Part shown: positions 33,938 through 45,714 of the stretch, one piece after another | How the letters are laid out: every line of letters begins with the position of its first letter | How positions within the stretch are numbered: the stretch's first letter is position 1 | DNA from: Hofstenia miamia | Lineage: Eukaryota; Xenacoelomorpha; Acoela | Direction of reading: 5' to 3' | Length of the DNA: 49,407 nt | Assembly: GCA_004352715.1 (NCBI GenBank) | Contig: SCFE01000055.1 | Location: 1,532,996-1,582,402, forward strand | Position numbers and translations under genes: made by a program | The notes under the pieces: generated by a model | The model's database searches: none | What the model was told of the DNA's origin: nothing | What the model saw: the letters and a program-made list of their open reading frames with translations, nothing else

Positions 33938-34850
33938 TTAATTTGATTGAGTGCTAAAAAGAATAGTAAGATTGAGATCACAGTCTCTGGGATTGATTGT
34001 ATTTTTTCTGCATGCTTTGTGTTTAGGTAAAGTGTAAGGTTGAAGATTGGGTGTGTTAGGAAATGTCACAGGGTCATCAAACAAATCCTCATGAACATCA
34101 TCTAGCTCAGACATTAGTGTATATGTACTGTTATCATAGTTTATGATTTGAAATTCATGTTTGTTATTGATTATTGTATGTTCCATGTCTTTAATTGTTC
34201 TATGTAACAATTGGAAATTTCTTGTACCATTGTCTAGGACATAGGTGTGACAGTTTAACACTTTAGTTATTGTGTGTGGATCTGACCAGAAGGTAGCAAG
34301 TTTATGTGTTTTTTTGTCATCAGTAGTTTGCACTGGTGTAAAAGAATAAACCTTATTGCAAATTTGATGTGGTTGACTGTATACATCTTTGTTGAAATTG
34401 CATATTTGGCATACTGAACTTTTCTTATTAAACATGCATATGGTTTCATGTATCTCTTGTAGTTGTTGAATCAGTTCTTTGATGTAATCATTTTTAGGTA
34501 GTGGTTTATATTGTTTGTATATCATTGCTAGCCATGTATTTACTTTATGCCCAAATGTCACTTTGAAAGGTGTGAGACAATTTGTGGAGTGAACACTAGT
34601 GCTATAAAAGTATTTGATATGGGGAAGTATATATTTCCAGTATTTGCCTCCAACTCTGAAAGTTGCAATACATATTAGCTTAATTAAAGTTTTGTTAAGT
34701 CTTTCTACTATGCCATTGCTTTGCTGATGGTATGGTGTGGTGTGTTCATGTAAAATTTCAAGCTGTTGTAGTAGTTCTTGTGTGAGGGAGCTTCAAATTG
34801 TGTGCCTCAATCTGATATTATGTAGTCATAGTTTTTTGACAGTTGTTCAA
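33938..34850 (-). pseudogene. Ty3/Gypsy integrase second half and pol C-terminal tail
   Basis: The minus strand from 34850 reads YIISD, a stop and GTQFE (second catalytic Asp block, usually SDxGTQF), then after a frameshift LEILHEHTTPYHQQSNGIVE and RLNKTL (catalytic Glu block), YFYSTSVHSTNCLTPFKVTF, GHKV, a linker with CQICNFNKD, then FWSDPHTITKVLNCHTYVLD (SH3-like C-terminal domain) and a tail ending LPKHKACRKN and DCDLNLTILFSTQ. Integrase inserts the cDNA copy into host DNA. The upstream half, with the first catalytic Asp region, lies at 39100-39790 on the same strand, so about 4.3 kb of foreign sequence splits the gene. The frame 34561-33938 is uninterrupted, about 207 codons. Confidence 0.8.
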
Positions 34851-34855
34851 TATCA

Positions 34856-35227
34856 ATGTGGACTATATCATTTGATATCATTGGCAATAATAACAAGTTT
34901 TCTCTCATTGACGACAGTGTTAATGAGATAGAATATTATAATAACCTCACTGAAATTGAGGAAGACAACCTTACACAGGTTGGGTATGATAGTAACCTCA
35001 GTAGTAGTAGCAACACTATAGCTACTCATATTTTACCTAAACAAAAAGCTAGAAATCAGAGATATTTAGACCATTTAAATACCCAGGAATGGGACCTTAA
35101 TTTTATATCTTTGTTTAGTAACTATGAAATGAACAGAGAACCAACCTCCAACCAGATGCTGAGTGTGATGATGAATCAAACCATGAGACAAAACAAAGCA
35201 ATCAATGATGCTGAGATGATCAGATGA
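34856..35227 (+). pseudogene. Pol C-terminal tail of a related Gypsy element, inverted
   Basis: The plus strand reads IGNNNKFSLIDDSVNEIEYY, then HILPKQKARNQRYLDHLN and EWDLNFISLFS. It parallels the minus-strand tail at 33938-34150 (IINNKHEFQIINYD, YTLPKHKACRKN, DCDLNLTILFS) in order, spacing and the LPKxKAxxxx...DLNxxxLFS motif. This is the end of pol from a second copy in opposite orientation. Its upstream part is missing: it abuts the minus-strand integrase within a few bases at about 34850. Confidence 0.7.
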
Positions 35228-35269
35228 AGGCACATCACAGAAACAAGAGTGCCCAGCATAAGACACATG

Positions 35270-38200
35270 TAGCAGCTGTGACTATGAGGGGGGACAACTG
35301 TCTCCTCAGGAGCAGACTTCCCATGACTAAGCTCAGAGACAACTCTCTGAGCAGGAGCAGACCTCAGACAACTATGCACAGAGACAACTCTCTGTGCGTG
35401 AATCTGAGGAGCATAGAGTGCCTTTTGCCCAATTGTCAAACATAACTTTGCCCTATGTTGACTCAAAACCCCCTCCTAGTCCCAGTCCTTCCTCCTGTGA
35501 CTCAGCCAGTATTAGGACCTGAAAAGCTGAGGAACATAAAGCTAAAACATCTAAGGTTAGTGATGAGATCCTACATCTTTTTTTTATTGCTATTCAGAAA
35601 GCAGTTTATTTGGTTTGAGATAATATATCAGAAGAAGCTAAGAATAGGTTGCACTGGACATTCAACACCAAGGATTTAACCTGTTCAGTCAACTTGATCC
35701 CTTTGTCATAGACGCAGAGCATAGGCCCCAGATAAATGCTATTATCTGTTATGACTCCAAAATGTTAGCTGGTATGGCACAACCCTACTGGAGAAGTACT
35801 GTTCACACTATGTTTGATGAGGACTTCAACCTGTCTCACTTATGCCAGTTTCTAAACAGCAAAGAAAAAATAAGGAAATTCAAATGTGTCAACATTGATT
35901 TTGACAACCTGTTAGTTGTCTACTTCTTCTGCGTCAATGAGGTAAACCACCCCCAAATCATGGAAAAAATTGAAATAGCCTATCAACTTGCCAAGGTGGA
36001 GAAGATATGCTTAGTTATGTTCTTAAAAGAAGAGTACCAGGATACCATCCCAGACAAAGTTGAGAGTTTGTACTTTTGTATGGAAAACTTCACCATTCTA
36101 TATAGCAGCTCCTACCAGCCCACAAGCATGTATAACACTCACATGATCTCAGCTACTAAGATCATCTCCATGGATCTGCTCTTGTGCAAGAAAATTCTGA
36201 CTCACCATCTCTTGGTTGATACTCATCTGATCACTAATACATGCATCCAGGCTCAATCACTTGAGTTGATTAATATCAGCTCACCTGGCCTCTGCTTGGA
36301 CATCTCTGATCTCCATGTCAGTTTTACATTTTCACAAAGCTTCACTACCCTGCAAGAAATTGATGAGGTATGGACATATCTGAAAGCAGATCACAGCCCT
36401 GAGACACAATGGCCTACCATCAACATTCAGAGCTCCATGTCACAATATCATTGATCCATTGAGAGAATGCTCACCAAGTTACATTTGTCTCATGACACTT
36501 AAGATCATCAGAACTTTTCAGAAAAGATTTTCTTGGAAAAATTCATGCTGGCAATACAATCCTGTGGAGCCATGAGGTTCTTGCCACTTTTCTTACAGTT
36601 GATTCTCACATTCAGCTACCTATGGATAAGCCCACCAGGGAGAAACTCATGAAGCAGTGTTCTAATGAACTTGCTATCAGTCCTGCTGCCTGGAAAGTTA
36701 AGAACTGGCTGCTCCATTCTTGCTCATTGCGCATCTCTCCTGGGAAGACTAAAAAGGCAATGGAATGTTTTGAGAAATTCTATGCCTGTCTCATTGGATC
36801 TAGTGGACCCCTTGGTTGCCTCCCACCTCAAATGATTGTAAACCAATTAGGAGTCTTGTTCTCCAATTTAAATATCTTCCTGGACACACTCAAGAAGTAC
36901 ATGTGGGGAGCCACCACCAAGACCAAGTTTCCTTCTCTTAACTCTGAGTATGCACCTCTGTGCACAAGTCAAATCATGTGCTGTGAATATGGTTCAACTA
37001 AGCAGTTCATCAAGCTAGTTGATCACTATGACATCCTGTCATGCACAGAAATCTTATTCAACCTGGAGCAGCTCAATTATCCTGAGTGTGGGTACAGCAA
37101 ACTTACCCAAACCCAGTGGCAAGCTACTAAGGATGGCAAGATCATCCCAATGACCATTTTAGGGCAGACCATGAAAATGCCTGAACAGTTCTACCATGAG
37201 GAAGAGCTCTTATCCTCATCAGCCATTGAGGTATCACCAGCAACAAAAGCCCTAATTGAAGCTGTCAACCAAGAAATATTTTCTGGGGTCACAGTCTCAC
37301 CCAAGCTCATGCCTACTTGGTCTCTTACCAATAATGAATGCATCTTAACAATTGAGCACCACCCTGAAGAATTTGCAGAAAAACCAGCAATAGTCAATCA
37401 AGTTGTTGAGCCCAACAGCAACAATAACATCCTAGGTCTCATGAAATGGTGCCTCACCAAGATGCTAACTAAGGAAGAACTGGTCCTTCTACTATTGCCA
37501 GGGCAACAACTCACCTTGGATGTAGAATGCTCCCCAGCCTGCCTTTGCCTTTCTACTGCTCAAATCAAAAATTTACAGAGCCACAGACTCTGCAGCACTT
37601 TCTGGGACTCCATCAAGGATGCCAAAATAAATTACCCTGTCACAATTGGAACAGCCTCCCTTCAGAGCAAGTCCAGCTTTGCCCAGTTGGAAAACAATGT
37701 TGAGAAAAACAACCCTCTATACATCCCACTGCCTTGCTTAATGACACTACTGATTCTGCTATCATGGAGAGTACACCATGGAAAGAAAAAAGGAGTATAA
37801 AGATACCTGTGATGCATTGCTGGAAGGTGGTAACTCTGAGCACATATATATTGATGGGAAACTGACCATCAAGGATATCTTTCAGAAGGGCAAGCCTATC
37901 ACTACCCACTAGAGAAAATCCACCAAACTATTAACTCCCTTGACCCTCATGTTGTCATTTTATTCCAAGCCAGAGGTGAACGGATGTGGGCCAACAAGGC
38001 AGAGACAATAACCCAATACTACAATGTAACTAAGCATATTGAGATCATTACCATGCTATGTGCCAGCATTACAGACTCTGAAGAGATGATGCTGAAGCAA
38101 GTGAATGAGTATTGTTCACTCTTTGTCAACCATGCTACCCATATGGGATCTCTCAGAGAAGTTTTCCTTCACTTTTATCCCAATACCAAGATTAGCACAG

Positions 38201-38320
38201 ATGATGCACATACCTCAGACACCAATTCCTTAATGACGCTCCTTATTGCCCTCAAGAGCCTCCATCTGTATGAGTGTTTTTATGACACTTTTTCCCAGAA
38301 GTTAAACATACTATGACGAA
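35270..38320 (+). pseudogene. ORFx copy 1: large unknown ORF downstream of Gypsy pol
   Basis: About 900 codons in several frames. The start (35275-35560) is Gln/Ser/Pro-rich with an imperfect peptide repeat (AQRQLSEQEQTSD, AQRQLSVRE) and PPPSPSPSS. Main open pieces are 35762-36454, about 36510-37800 (longest, over 400 codons) and about 37915-38316. Recognisable only by comparison with the minus-strand copy at 28560-29455: YPECGYSKL, QQLTLDVEC, INYPVTIGTASL. I see no zinc knuckle, protease, RT, signal peptide, transmembrane span or furin-like site, so neither Gag nor Env can be claimed. Position, between a pol tail and a polypurine tract with LTR-like sequence, is that of a third ORF. Base composition is clearly less AT-rich than the flanks. 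It could be a displaced gag. Confidence 0.6.
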
Positions 38321-38537
38321 ATTGTCCTATCAGTTTGAGGCTACCAGAGCTCAAGTATTTCCAGTTATGCAGCAAAACCATCATTCAACAGGAGGCACTA
38401 ATGCAGGTCACTAGGTAACCCTGCTATGCAGAAGTTTCCTCTTGGGATGACGTATTGGCCAAAGAAATGATCAAAGAAGCCCAAAAGTTGTTGTGTGGTC
38501 CTACAGTCCAACTGTTACCACAGCCTTAACTGTGCAA

Positions 38538-38880
38538 TGGGGGGCATGTAGAGTCACTCAGGGCCTTCCTTTTATTTTTATTTAATTTTAAGAACTCTCC
38601 AATGAATTTTGTGCTATTTAGTTTAGTGATTTTATTAATTTGTGATCTTTTTGAACTTAAGATTTGAATTTAGTAATTGTCCCCTCAAGCTTTTGATTAT
38701 GTGTAATTGCTCAGTTAATTTGTGAGGGAAACAACTTAACTTTGGTATAACAGTAAATATTTACCTTTTTCTTGTAATAAATAGGGAACAAAAGGTAATC
38801 AAACATCAAATAAATTTCATTCTCACTGGATAACTTTTGCTCTTTATTATTCTTATCATTACTAACCCTTTATAGCTTTG
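38538..38880 (+). repeat. Polypurine tract and probable LTR of the plus-strand element
   Basis: AATGGGGGGCATG at about 38536-38548 resembles a Gypsy polypurine tract, and TGTAGAGTCACTCAGG starting at 38547 looks like an LTR start (TG...). AATAAA signals occur near 38777 and 38810. The end of the LTR is not defined (near 38880 by loss of pattern). No second copy of this LTR was found in the window, so the call rests on position and motifs. Confidence 0.4.
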
Positions 38881-39320
38881 GTGTGAATTTTATAATAATG
38901 CAATTGTAAGATCCAGCAATAATGTGGGAGGAACTCTGCTGTGCCTGGGCAATAACTTGCTCCATGACAGATGTGAGCTGTTGGTGTACACAAATACATG
39001 GTAACTACACATTATTTAATATCTATATTACATGAGCTGAGAAGATAAACACTGAGATAAATTATTTGAATTGAGCTAGAAATTACAACTTGAGACCCAT
39101 GATTAGCACCTCTGATTGTAAGGATGGATTCTAATAGCTTGGCTTCAGCAAGATGCCATGTGAATTGGTAGCTACTTTAACTGTCTTGGAATTATTTTTT
39201 TCTACAATGAAATTGGTGAATTACCAATCTTCATTTGTCTTGTTAGAGCATGGGATGTTCTTGGCAATGGTAATCTTCTGCAACCTTTGTACTGCTTGAG
39301 CTCCTAGATACACCCCATGA
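38881..39320 (-). pseudogene. Decayed sequence in the integrase gap, uncertain
   Basis: The minus strand reads NHGVYLGAQAVQRLQKITIA and CVHQQLTSVMEQVIAQAQQS in short open stretches. The first piece fits where the integrase core continues after the H2C2 domain. The second is not identified. Confidence 0.3.
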
Positions 39321-39790
39321 TTCTACACTACAACATATCGTTAGCCTTGATCATCCTTGGATAAGTATTCTACATTGATGTGGATGATGTTGTTAGTGGT
39401 GGATGAGGTGAGTTTTTGAAGTTCAGCACACTGTTGGGGGAAGTGTGCTGTGTAGATTAAATGCATGTTGTGTATTTATTGATAATGTCAGAGATGATGG
39501 ATCAATTGTCTATGCATATAAATTGTGTATTTAGTGTATACTCTGTTTACATAATACCATTGTGGCCTCATTCATGAAATTTCCTGACAATATCTCATTT
39601 ACAGTATTTGGGTAGTGCAATATGGTTGTGATATTTGTATGTGACAAAGAGAAGGCAATTTGATGCTAATTTCCAGTTGTAAGTTTTGTAGTACTTTGTT
39701 AGTATGTTGTTCAGATTAATTTGTGGGTTATTTTATTGATGATTTGTTTAAGTTGTATATTATTGGTTTGATGTATTATGATCTCTTGTT
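39321..39790 (-). pseudogene. Ty3/Gypsy integrase N-terminal H2C2 region and core start
   Basis: The minus strand encodes NWKLASNCLLFVTYKYHNHI, ALPKYC, a stop, DIVRKFHE, a stop, GHNGI, then ISDIINKYTTC and, after a frame change, STTNNIIHINVEYLSKDDQG. The order W-x-x-x...I-LP...H-x3-H (FHE-GHNG)...C...C matches the HHCC domain of retrotransposon integrases, followed by the start of the catalytic core. The last of the paired Cys and several frame positions are lost. It continues directly from the RNase H piece upstream. Confidence 0.7.
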
Positions 39791-39866
39791 CAGTGATCTC
39801 CTCCTTTAGGCACACCAGTAGCAGCAGTTGTCCCTGTTGATCAGTGTTGATTTCCAGTAGGCTGTT

Positions 39867-40440
39867 CTATGCTGCTTGTGAAATAAATGGAAAGTGGACT
39901 TTGCTCTCTGTGGGTTTCATGGTATCACAGTGGTACAGTGGCAATGTTGTTAGTAGATAAGAATTGGTATGTTGCTTTCCTTTGCAATGTAAAATGGTAA
40001 AATTGAAATTAGTTAGGTACACAATCCCCCTAGTGATAATGTTCAACCAGCCTCTGGAAAATTTCTTAAGCCAGCTTATGCTAGAGTTATCAGTGTACAC
40101 TGTGGTTGTCCAAGGAGGAAATAGCTAAACATTTTTAGGCTTTTGATAAGCACAAGCATTTCAACTTTCATTGAACCATAATTTAATTTGGTGGGATGAA
40201 GTTTTCTGCTGAAAAATTGGATTGGGCATTCAATGATTTCAATAATTTGGCTAAGTGCTGTGCTTATAGTGATGGAACTACCATTGCAATCAAGAATAAA
40301 TTCTTAAGAGAAGTCTGGTGTGTTGAGGCTGGGTAGCCATTGTAGTTCTATTTTTAATTTATTTAATTCCTGTTGGTGTTCCATGTCCATGCAAAAGGAA
40401 TTTTTGCCCTAAGTAGGTTGGACATATGAATGGTTTTCTT
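39867..40440 (-). pseudogene. Ty3/Gypsy RNase H
   Basis: The minus-strand frame ends with MYTDNSSISWLKKFSRGWLN, then YLTNFNFTILHCKGKQHTNS, a classic Gypsy RNase H C-terminus (YTDNxSLxWL ... LxxFxFxIxHRxGKxHxNADALSR; here NADALSR has decayed). Upstream, in broken frames, are NFSAENFIPPN and KLKCLCLSKA, matching 'FSRKLxPxExxYS..E.ECLAIVxA'. RNase H degrades the RNA strand during reverse transcription. Many stops. Confidence 0.8.
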
Positions 40441-41176
40441 GGTGATGTTAGGTATTAATTATTGATAATAGTTGAAAAATCCTAAGATGCATTGTACATC
40501 TTTTTTATTGTTGGGTGTGGTGATGTTTTTGATTACATATTGAGCATCATCTTCTAAGGTAATTTTGCCTTTCTGTATTTGCTGCCTAGGAAGATAACAG
40601 GTGTTTATAGAATTTTACATTTACTGCTGTTGACTTTTAGACCAGATGTTTTCAGTAGTCCTATGATCTTATCTAGTTTGTGTAAATTGTCTGGAATTGT
40701 TTTAATGGCAATTAGTATGTTGTCAATATGGGCAGTGATTCCTTTGTCTAATTGGTGAGTGATGTTTTGGAGCACTTTGGCAACATATTGTTGAAAGGTA
40801 GCTGAGGGATTTCATAGTCCAAAAGCCAAATAAAGCCATTTCAAAAGTCCATATGATGTAATGAAGCCCATTTTTTCAAAGTCACTTTTGCACATTGTTA
40901 CCTGCCAGTAAGTTTCCCCAAATCTAATGTTGTGAAGAAGGAATTCTGGCAGGATGTATATAGGATTTGTTCAATGTGAGGAAAAGAATAGGCCTTTTTT
41001 CTAATGTTATTTAGCTTTCTAATATCAATGCATAACATATAATTGTTGTTTTGCTTGATGAAGACAGTAGGTGAAGTGATTCCATTGTTGAGTAGCTCAG
41101 TGAATATTTTGGAGTATTCTTGTTTCAAGTGTTCTGGTAATGGGTGGATTGGTTGACAAATTGGTATGTTGTTCAT
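40441..41176 (-). pseudogene. Ty3/Gypsy reverse transcriptase
   Basis: The minus strand reads CQPIHPLPEHLKQEY (linker into the RT), GITSPTVFIKQNNNYMLCID, IRKLNNI (C-x-DxRKLN), FPHIEQIL, FFTTLDLG (first catalytic Asp block, 'FFTTLDL'), YWQVTMCKSDFEKMGFITSY, LLKWLYLAFGL, a stop, NPSATFQQYV, then AHIDNILIAI and HKLDKIIGLLKTSGLKVNSS with KC. The catalytic YLDD is HIDN, so one catalytic Asp is lost even apart from the stops. Domain order with protease upstream and RNase H downstream is that of Ty3/Gypsy pol. Confidence 0.85.
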
Positions 41177-41631
41177 TGTATTGATACAGTGCTCTTCACT
41201 GATGGCCTTAAATACACTAATGGTGTTGAAATTGATGAGAGGCTGGTGTTTATGTAAGATGGCATTTAATGAGTCACTGGTGGTTATTTCAGGTATGGGT
41301 TGGTTTGTTGATGGACCATTGATTGTGTCCAGTGACAGAACAAGTTGTGCTTTTTTAGTGACAACTGTGATTAATGGTGTTGCAGATATTGTTATATTAT
41401 CAGGTGAGATTTTTAGTAACTTATTACTTTATTTAGGATAGCTGTTGTGACAGTTTGTTTCTGCATTAGAGGATCAATGCAAAAATAACTACTTTCTTGG
41501 CATTAAAACCATGTTGGTTATTAATGATGATATCAGTTGACAGTGGTTGGTCTGTGGTAAGCATGATGAAATGCCAGCTGAATAGTTCAATTTTTATCAG
41601 TTCAGCTGGTCACAGAGTTATGTTTCATGAA

Positions 41632-42100
41632 TCAATTGTTTGGAGATGAGTAGTGATGTCTTTTGTTGGTTGAATCTATTGTTAGGGTTTTATTCATGAA
41701 ATTAATAATACATTGATACTTCTCCAAGAAGTCTTTCCCAAGTATAACTTCATAGGGTAGAGCATGGTTGATTGTATCAATGATGAGAACATTATGTATG
41801 AATTTATTAATTAAAATTGTAAATTGTAAATTTTTGAATTTGCCCCTTGGTGTCAAGTTAGTCACCAGAGTCATTAATTAAATGATGGTTATGAGATTTG
41901 ATGTTGTTCTGGATTAGGCTGATTTGTTGTGCACAGGTGTCAACAATGATGGATACAGAGGCTCTGGCATCAATGGTTACCTGCATGATAATGCTGTTAA
42001 TAGTAACAGGTATGGTATTTTTATCTAGGTTGGTTGTTACTAGTACAAACAACTTAGACTGCATAAACATTCTACTTGGAGGATGTATTCTTCTATGTTA
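41632..42100 (-). pseudogene. Ty3/Gypsy aspartic protease
   Basis: The minus strand in two frames gives KLFVLVTTNLDKNTIPVTIN, VTIDARASVSIIVD, where the catalytic DTGA is DARA, then NLTPRGKFKNLQFTILINKF, HALPYEVILGKDFLEKYQCI and INFMNKTL. ILGxDFL-K is the conserved block before the RT. The frame changes near 41865. Upstream (42101-42260) short frames carry a Cys/Lys-rich stretch, CKRDPCKKNH, but no proper gag zinc knuckle. The protease would cleave the polyprotein; the loss of the catalytic Thr-Gly makes it inactive. Confidence 0.75.
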
Positions 42101-42430
42101 GTTGACTTTGGTTAAACAGTTAATCTTCTAGATGATTCTTTTTACAAGGATCCCTTTTGCAGAGGTATGGTTAATTCTAAACAGTGCTTGTCTTTCAGAG
42201 TCCTGCAGTGGTTGCCATGTAGCATTTGCATGTAACCTGGTGTCATTGCAGCATGATTTGTTATATTAATATAAAAAACCATACTCTGATAACAGGGTGA
42301 ACATACACCTATGCATTTAAGTAATGCAGGAGATCAGGTAAGAGGAAGGGTGTGGCTACATTTGGCTGACCTGATACAGAGAATCTTACAGAAAGAGTCA
42401 CAATTACTAGAGTGCTAAGTTAATTTTTTA
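42101..42430 (-). other. Upstream end of the Gypsy relic, gag not recognised
   Basis: Composition still resembles the pol region up to about 42420 and then becomes AT-rich. No gag capsid or zinc knuckle and no LTR could be identified, so the element is 5' truncated or decayed here. Confidence 0.35.
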
Positions 42431-45400
42431 CTAAATTTATATAATTCCTTTGTTATTTTTAAATTATGGAGCTTCACAATTTTCTCAATTTTAAAATTGG
42501 GTCTCCAAGATTTTGTAAAAATTTTCTTAATAAGAATTGCATCTATTTTTTGAAATTTGGAGTTTGATGATGCCAAACTTCTCACAACTCCTCTGAGCTA
42601 GTCTAGATAGGTGTCCTTATATAGATTGAACTAAGTTTTGTTAGTTGTGTCCTTAATCTACCATTGAGACATTCTGTAGCTACATTTTGATATTAACAGT
42701 ATATAATAATTCTAATTGCATTGCATATGAATGAACACAATTGTTGCAATAGTAGACTAATTTCAAATGGAAAACTACCAATTTAAAAAATGATAGTTTG
42801 CATAGATTTTACACATTTGCCAAGTTTATAATAAACCACCTTTATAAATCTCATTAATTTGCACAGTATTGGGGATGAATTATTCCTGAAATTTCAATTT
42901 TTCTAGAATACGAATATATTGCAATTGATAAATTACTTAACATTAAACTATTTGAGGCAAATATGATGATCTTCCTATTAAATATTAAAAAATTACGATA
43001 CAAACTGTTTCTTTAAAATTGGCAATTGATTATTTGTACGAACAATCGTCATTATCTTATAGCATTTAGAATTTCATTAAAACTTATCAAAATAATTCCA
43101 AGTAATATATTTTTTGTTGAATAAATCGATAACAATGAAGTTTATTTAATCAAATCCTTTATAAATTTAATTTTAATTATACTAGTTGTGTTTTGATATG
43201 ATATAAGGTTATAAATTTATATATTTTCGGCTCTGTACATGCCTACATAGCACTCGCTCATTAATACACTTTATTGATGACAATGCAATATATTTTAGAA
43301 ATCGATTTTGATATTTTTAAATTTAATAAACTAAATAGTGTATCAACATTTAATATATATTATTTGGTCAAGAGCGCCTTAGAGTTATATTTCATTAAAT
43401 ACGAGCATCTATGCTAAATTTAGAGACATGAATAGCATGTACAATGCTTTTACAAAACCTTACATTAGCAGTACGACTTTTTCATTCCTTAACTCTACTA
43501 GTTTATTTTACTTCTCTTCATATAGCTTGTGCACCTTTATGACCGAATTGAGTATATTGTATGCAAAAAATTTCGGTTTCGATTTCTAGTAAGGTACAAA
43601 CATGTACAAAGGCCATATTTAATTCAAATGATACTAATATATTTGTAGTTTAAATTGTCGCCTGGTTGCATATATTGTTAGCTTTGAACATAAATATTTA
43701 TACCCTAACATTCAGAATAAAAATTTTGGAATCATAAGTGGGGGTTAATATAGGAAGGGGGGTTTAAAAAATGTATGTAATGGCATATGAAATGTGAGAA
43801 CTCAATTAAATTTAAGATTTTGAAGCAGTGTGACCCCGCTGTACGTACTCTTAATATTGTGTGCTTGAGGTTTTTTTACATATTTGCATTATTTGTCAAA
43901 GGCTGTTTCAAATTATCAAGTTTATTTGCGATTTTTTAATACACATAAGAAAAAAACAAAATAATAAACAATTCAGTAATATAAAATACGAGATTCAGAT
44001 GCGTGTTTGCTATTAAATATTTGCTAATTTACTTGAATGACTTCATTAAGTATCCACAATTACTATGCACAATAACTACAAAACAAATATTTCAAAATAG
44101 TTCAATTATTAGTTTTCATGTCGTCATTAATGTAAAATTTATATCTAAGCTATGAATTACATGAATTACCATAGTACATGTATATATATATTTATTTTAA
44201 GAAAAATTTTAATTCAATTTTTAAAAGATTGCAATTTTTCAATATTTTTATTTCCTTAGGTAGTGAATTCCAGCTTCAAATACCAACATTAAGGAAGGAT
44301 TCATTTCCCAAAAATCCATGGAATGCAAGTTGAGCAATTTCAATCGCAATAACTTACATGATGACAATTATAATGTTCAAAATAAAAATGTTCATATTAT
44401 AATTATCGTACAATGTTAGTTTAAAGTTTCCATTTTGAAATGCACTAAATATATTAGTGAAGCAGAATAGTGATCAATAAATGCACGTATAGCAATCACA
44501 GCTATACAGTCAATAAGTTTTAGACAGTTCTTTTTTGCTCTGTTATGGTGGATAGTTTTACTTGAACATGGACCTAAAGAAAATTTTAAAGGATTGCAAT
44601 ATGGACAAAATTTCAACCGTTTCACAGAAATTTCCAGGTAGCAAGTTCAGTATGATCAGATATTTATAAAAATAGAATTACGTATCCTTGACTTGGATTG
44701 TTACTACTGATGCTTTTGCAATCATTTTTTTATCTTTTATTTCATATTTTATTCAATTTTCCCCCATTTTCAATTTTTTACAGGTTTCTTGTACTTTTCT
44801 CATTTTAAACTTGGCTTTCTTCTAGTTTTTTTGTGAAGCCATTTTGCTCAAATTTCTTAAATGTACATTACTAATTCTAAGATCAATTGATGCTTTTGAT
44901 ATTCTTTTACTCCTTATTCCGTTAACTGCAACATTAATGAAGGCAAGCAATGAAATTTATTATGGCTTACAACTATTCGAAGGGAAGTATGCACCTCTAT
45001 TGTTCTATGTGCTATAGTTACATTGTTTTCGGACACCCTGTAGTGCATCCTTTTATATGATGTTAATCTATGTAAATTAATTCAAAACAAAAAATTGTGA
45101 ATGATAATTTATCTTTCTTACATATAACTATTATTTTTTATTAAATTTTTATAAACGAAGCATCTATTAAACTTTAATACCCATATCAATCTATGTGATT
45201 TTGCTCATTTATGGAACATGAATATTTCAAAAGATATGTGCAGGGGGTTTGGCATGTTCGATATCAAAACTTTTTGGTAGTTTTCAAAATTTAGGAAGGT
45301 TAGAAATTTGATTTATATTTTGTACCATTTCATATTTAATACCTTCTCCGTAGAGAATATAGCTCATGATTTCAGTATTTGGTTGAGAGAAATAAACACT

Positions 45401-45714
45401 ATTTAGTCATATGCGAAAGAAATTATGCACATGAAGTCTAATTATGATAGCTAGTCATCATATCTTTTGATATCTTATTAATAATATTTTTTATTATTTT
45501 CTCATTTAACGTGGATATCTCTCTCATTTTTAATTAAATGTTGTTTTTAATATTCAAATCTAAGCTTAATATTGCTTATTTATTTGGGCAATTCTGATCG
45601 GAATATATCCACTGAGGATTAAGAGATTCAGAAAACACAAACATGTAGCAAACCGAATTAATTAACTCTTCACATCTTATTAACTCAACATAATCCGAAT
45701 AAACTTACAACTAA
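42431..45714. other. AT-rich non-coding stretch
   Basis: No gene assigned. A mariner-like end fragment (CGGACACCCTGTA at about 45030-45042) has no partner. Poly-G-containing patch GGAAGGGGGG near 43755. Minus-strand frame 44416-44625 shows no motif. Confidence 0.45.

Noticed and set aside
45030-45042. CGGACACCCTGTA, like a mariner terminal repeat; similar ACACCCTGT near 9816
   Set aside because: No inverted partner or TA duplication found near either.
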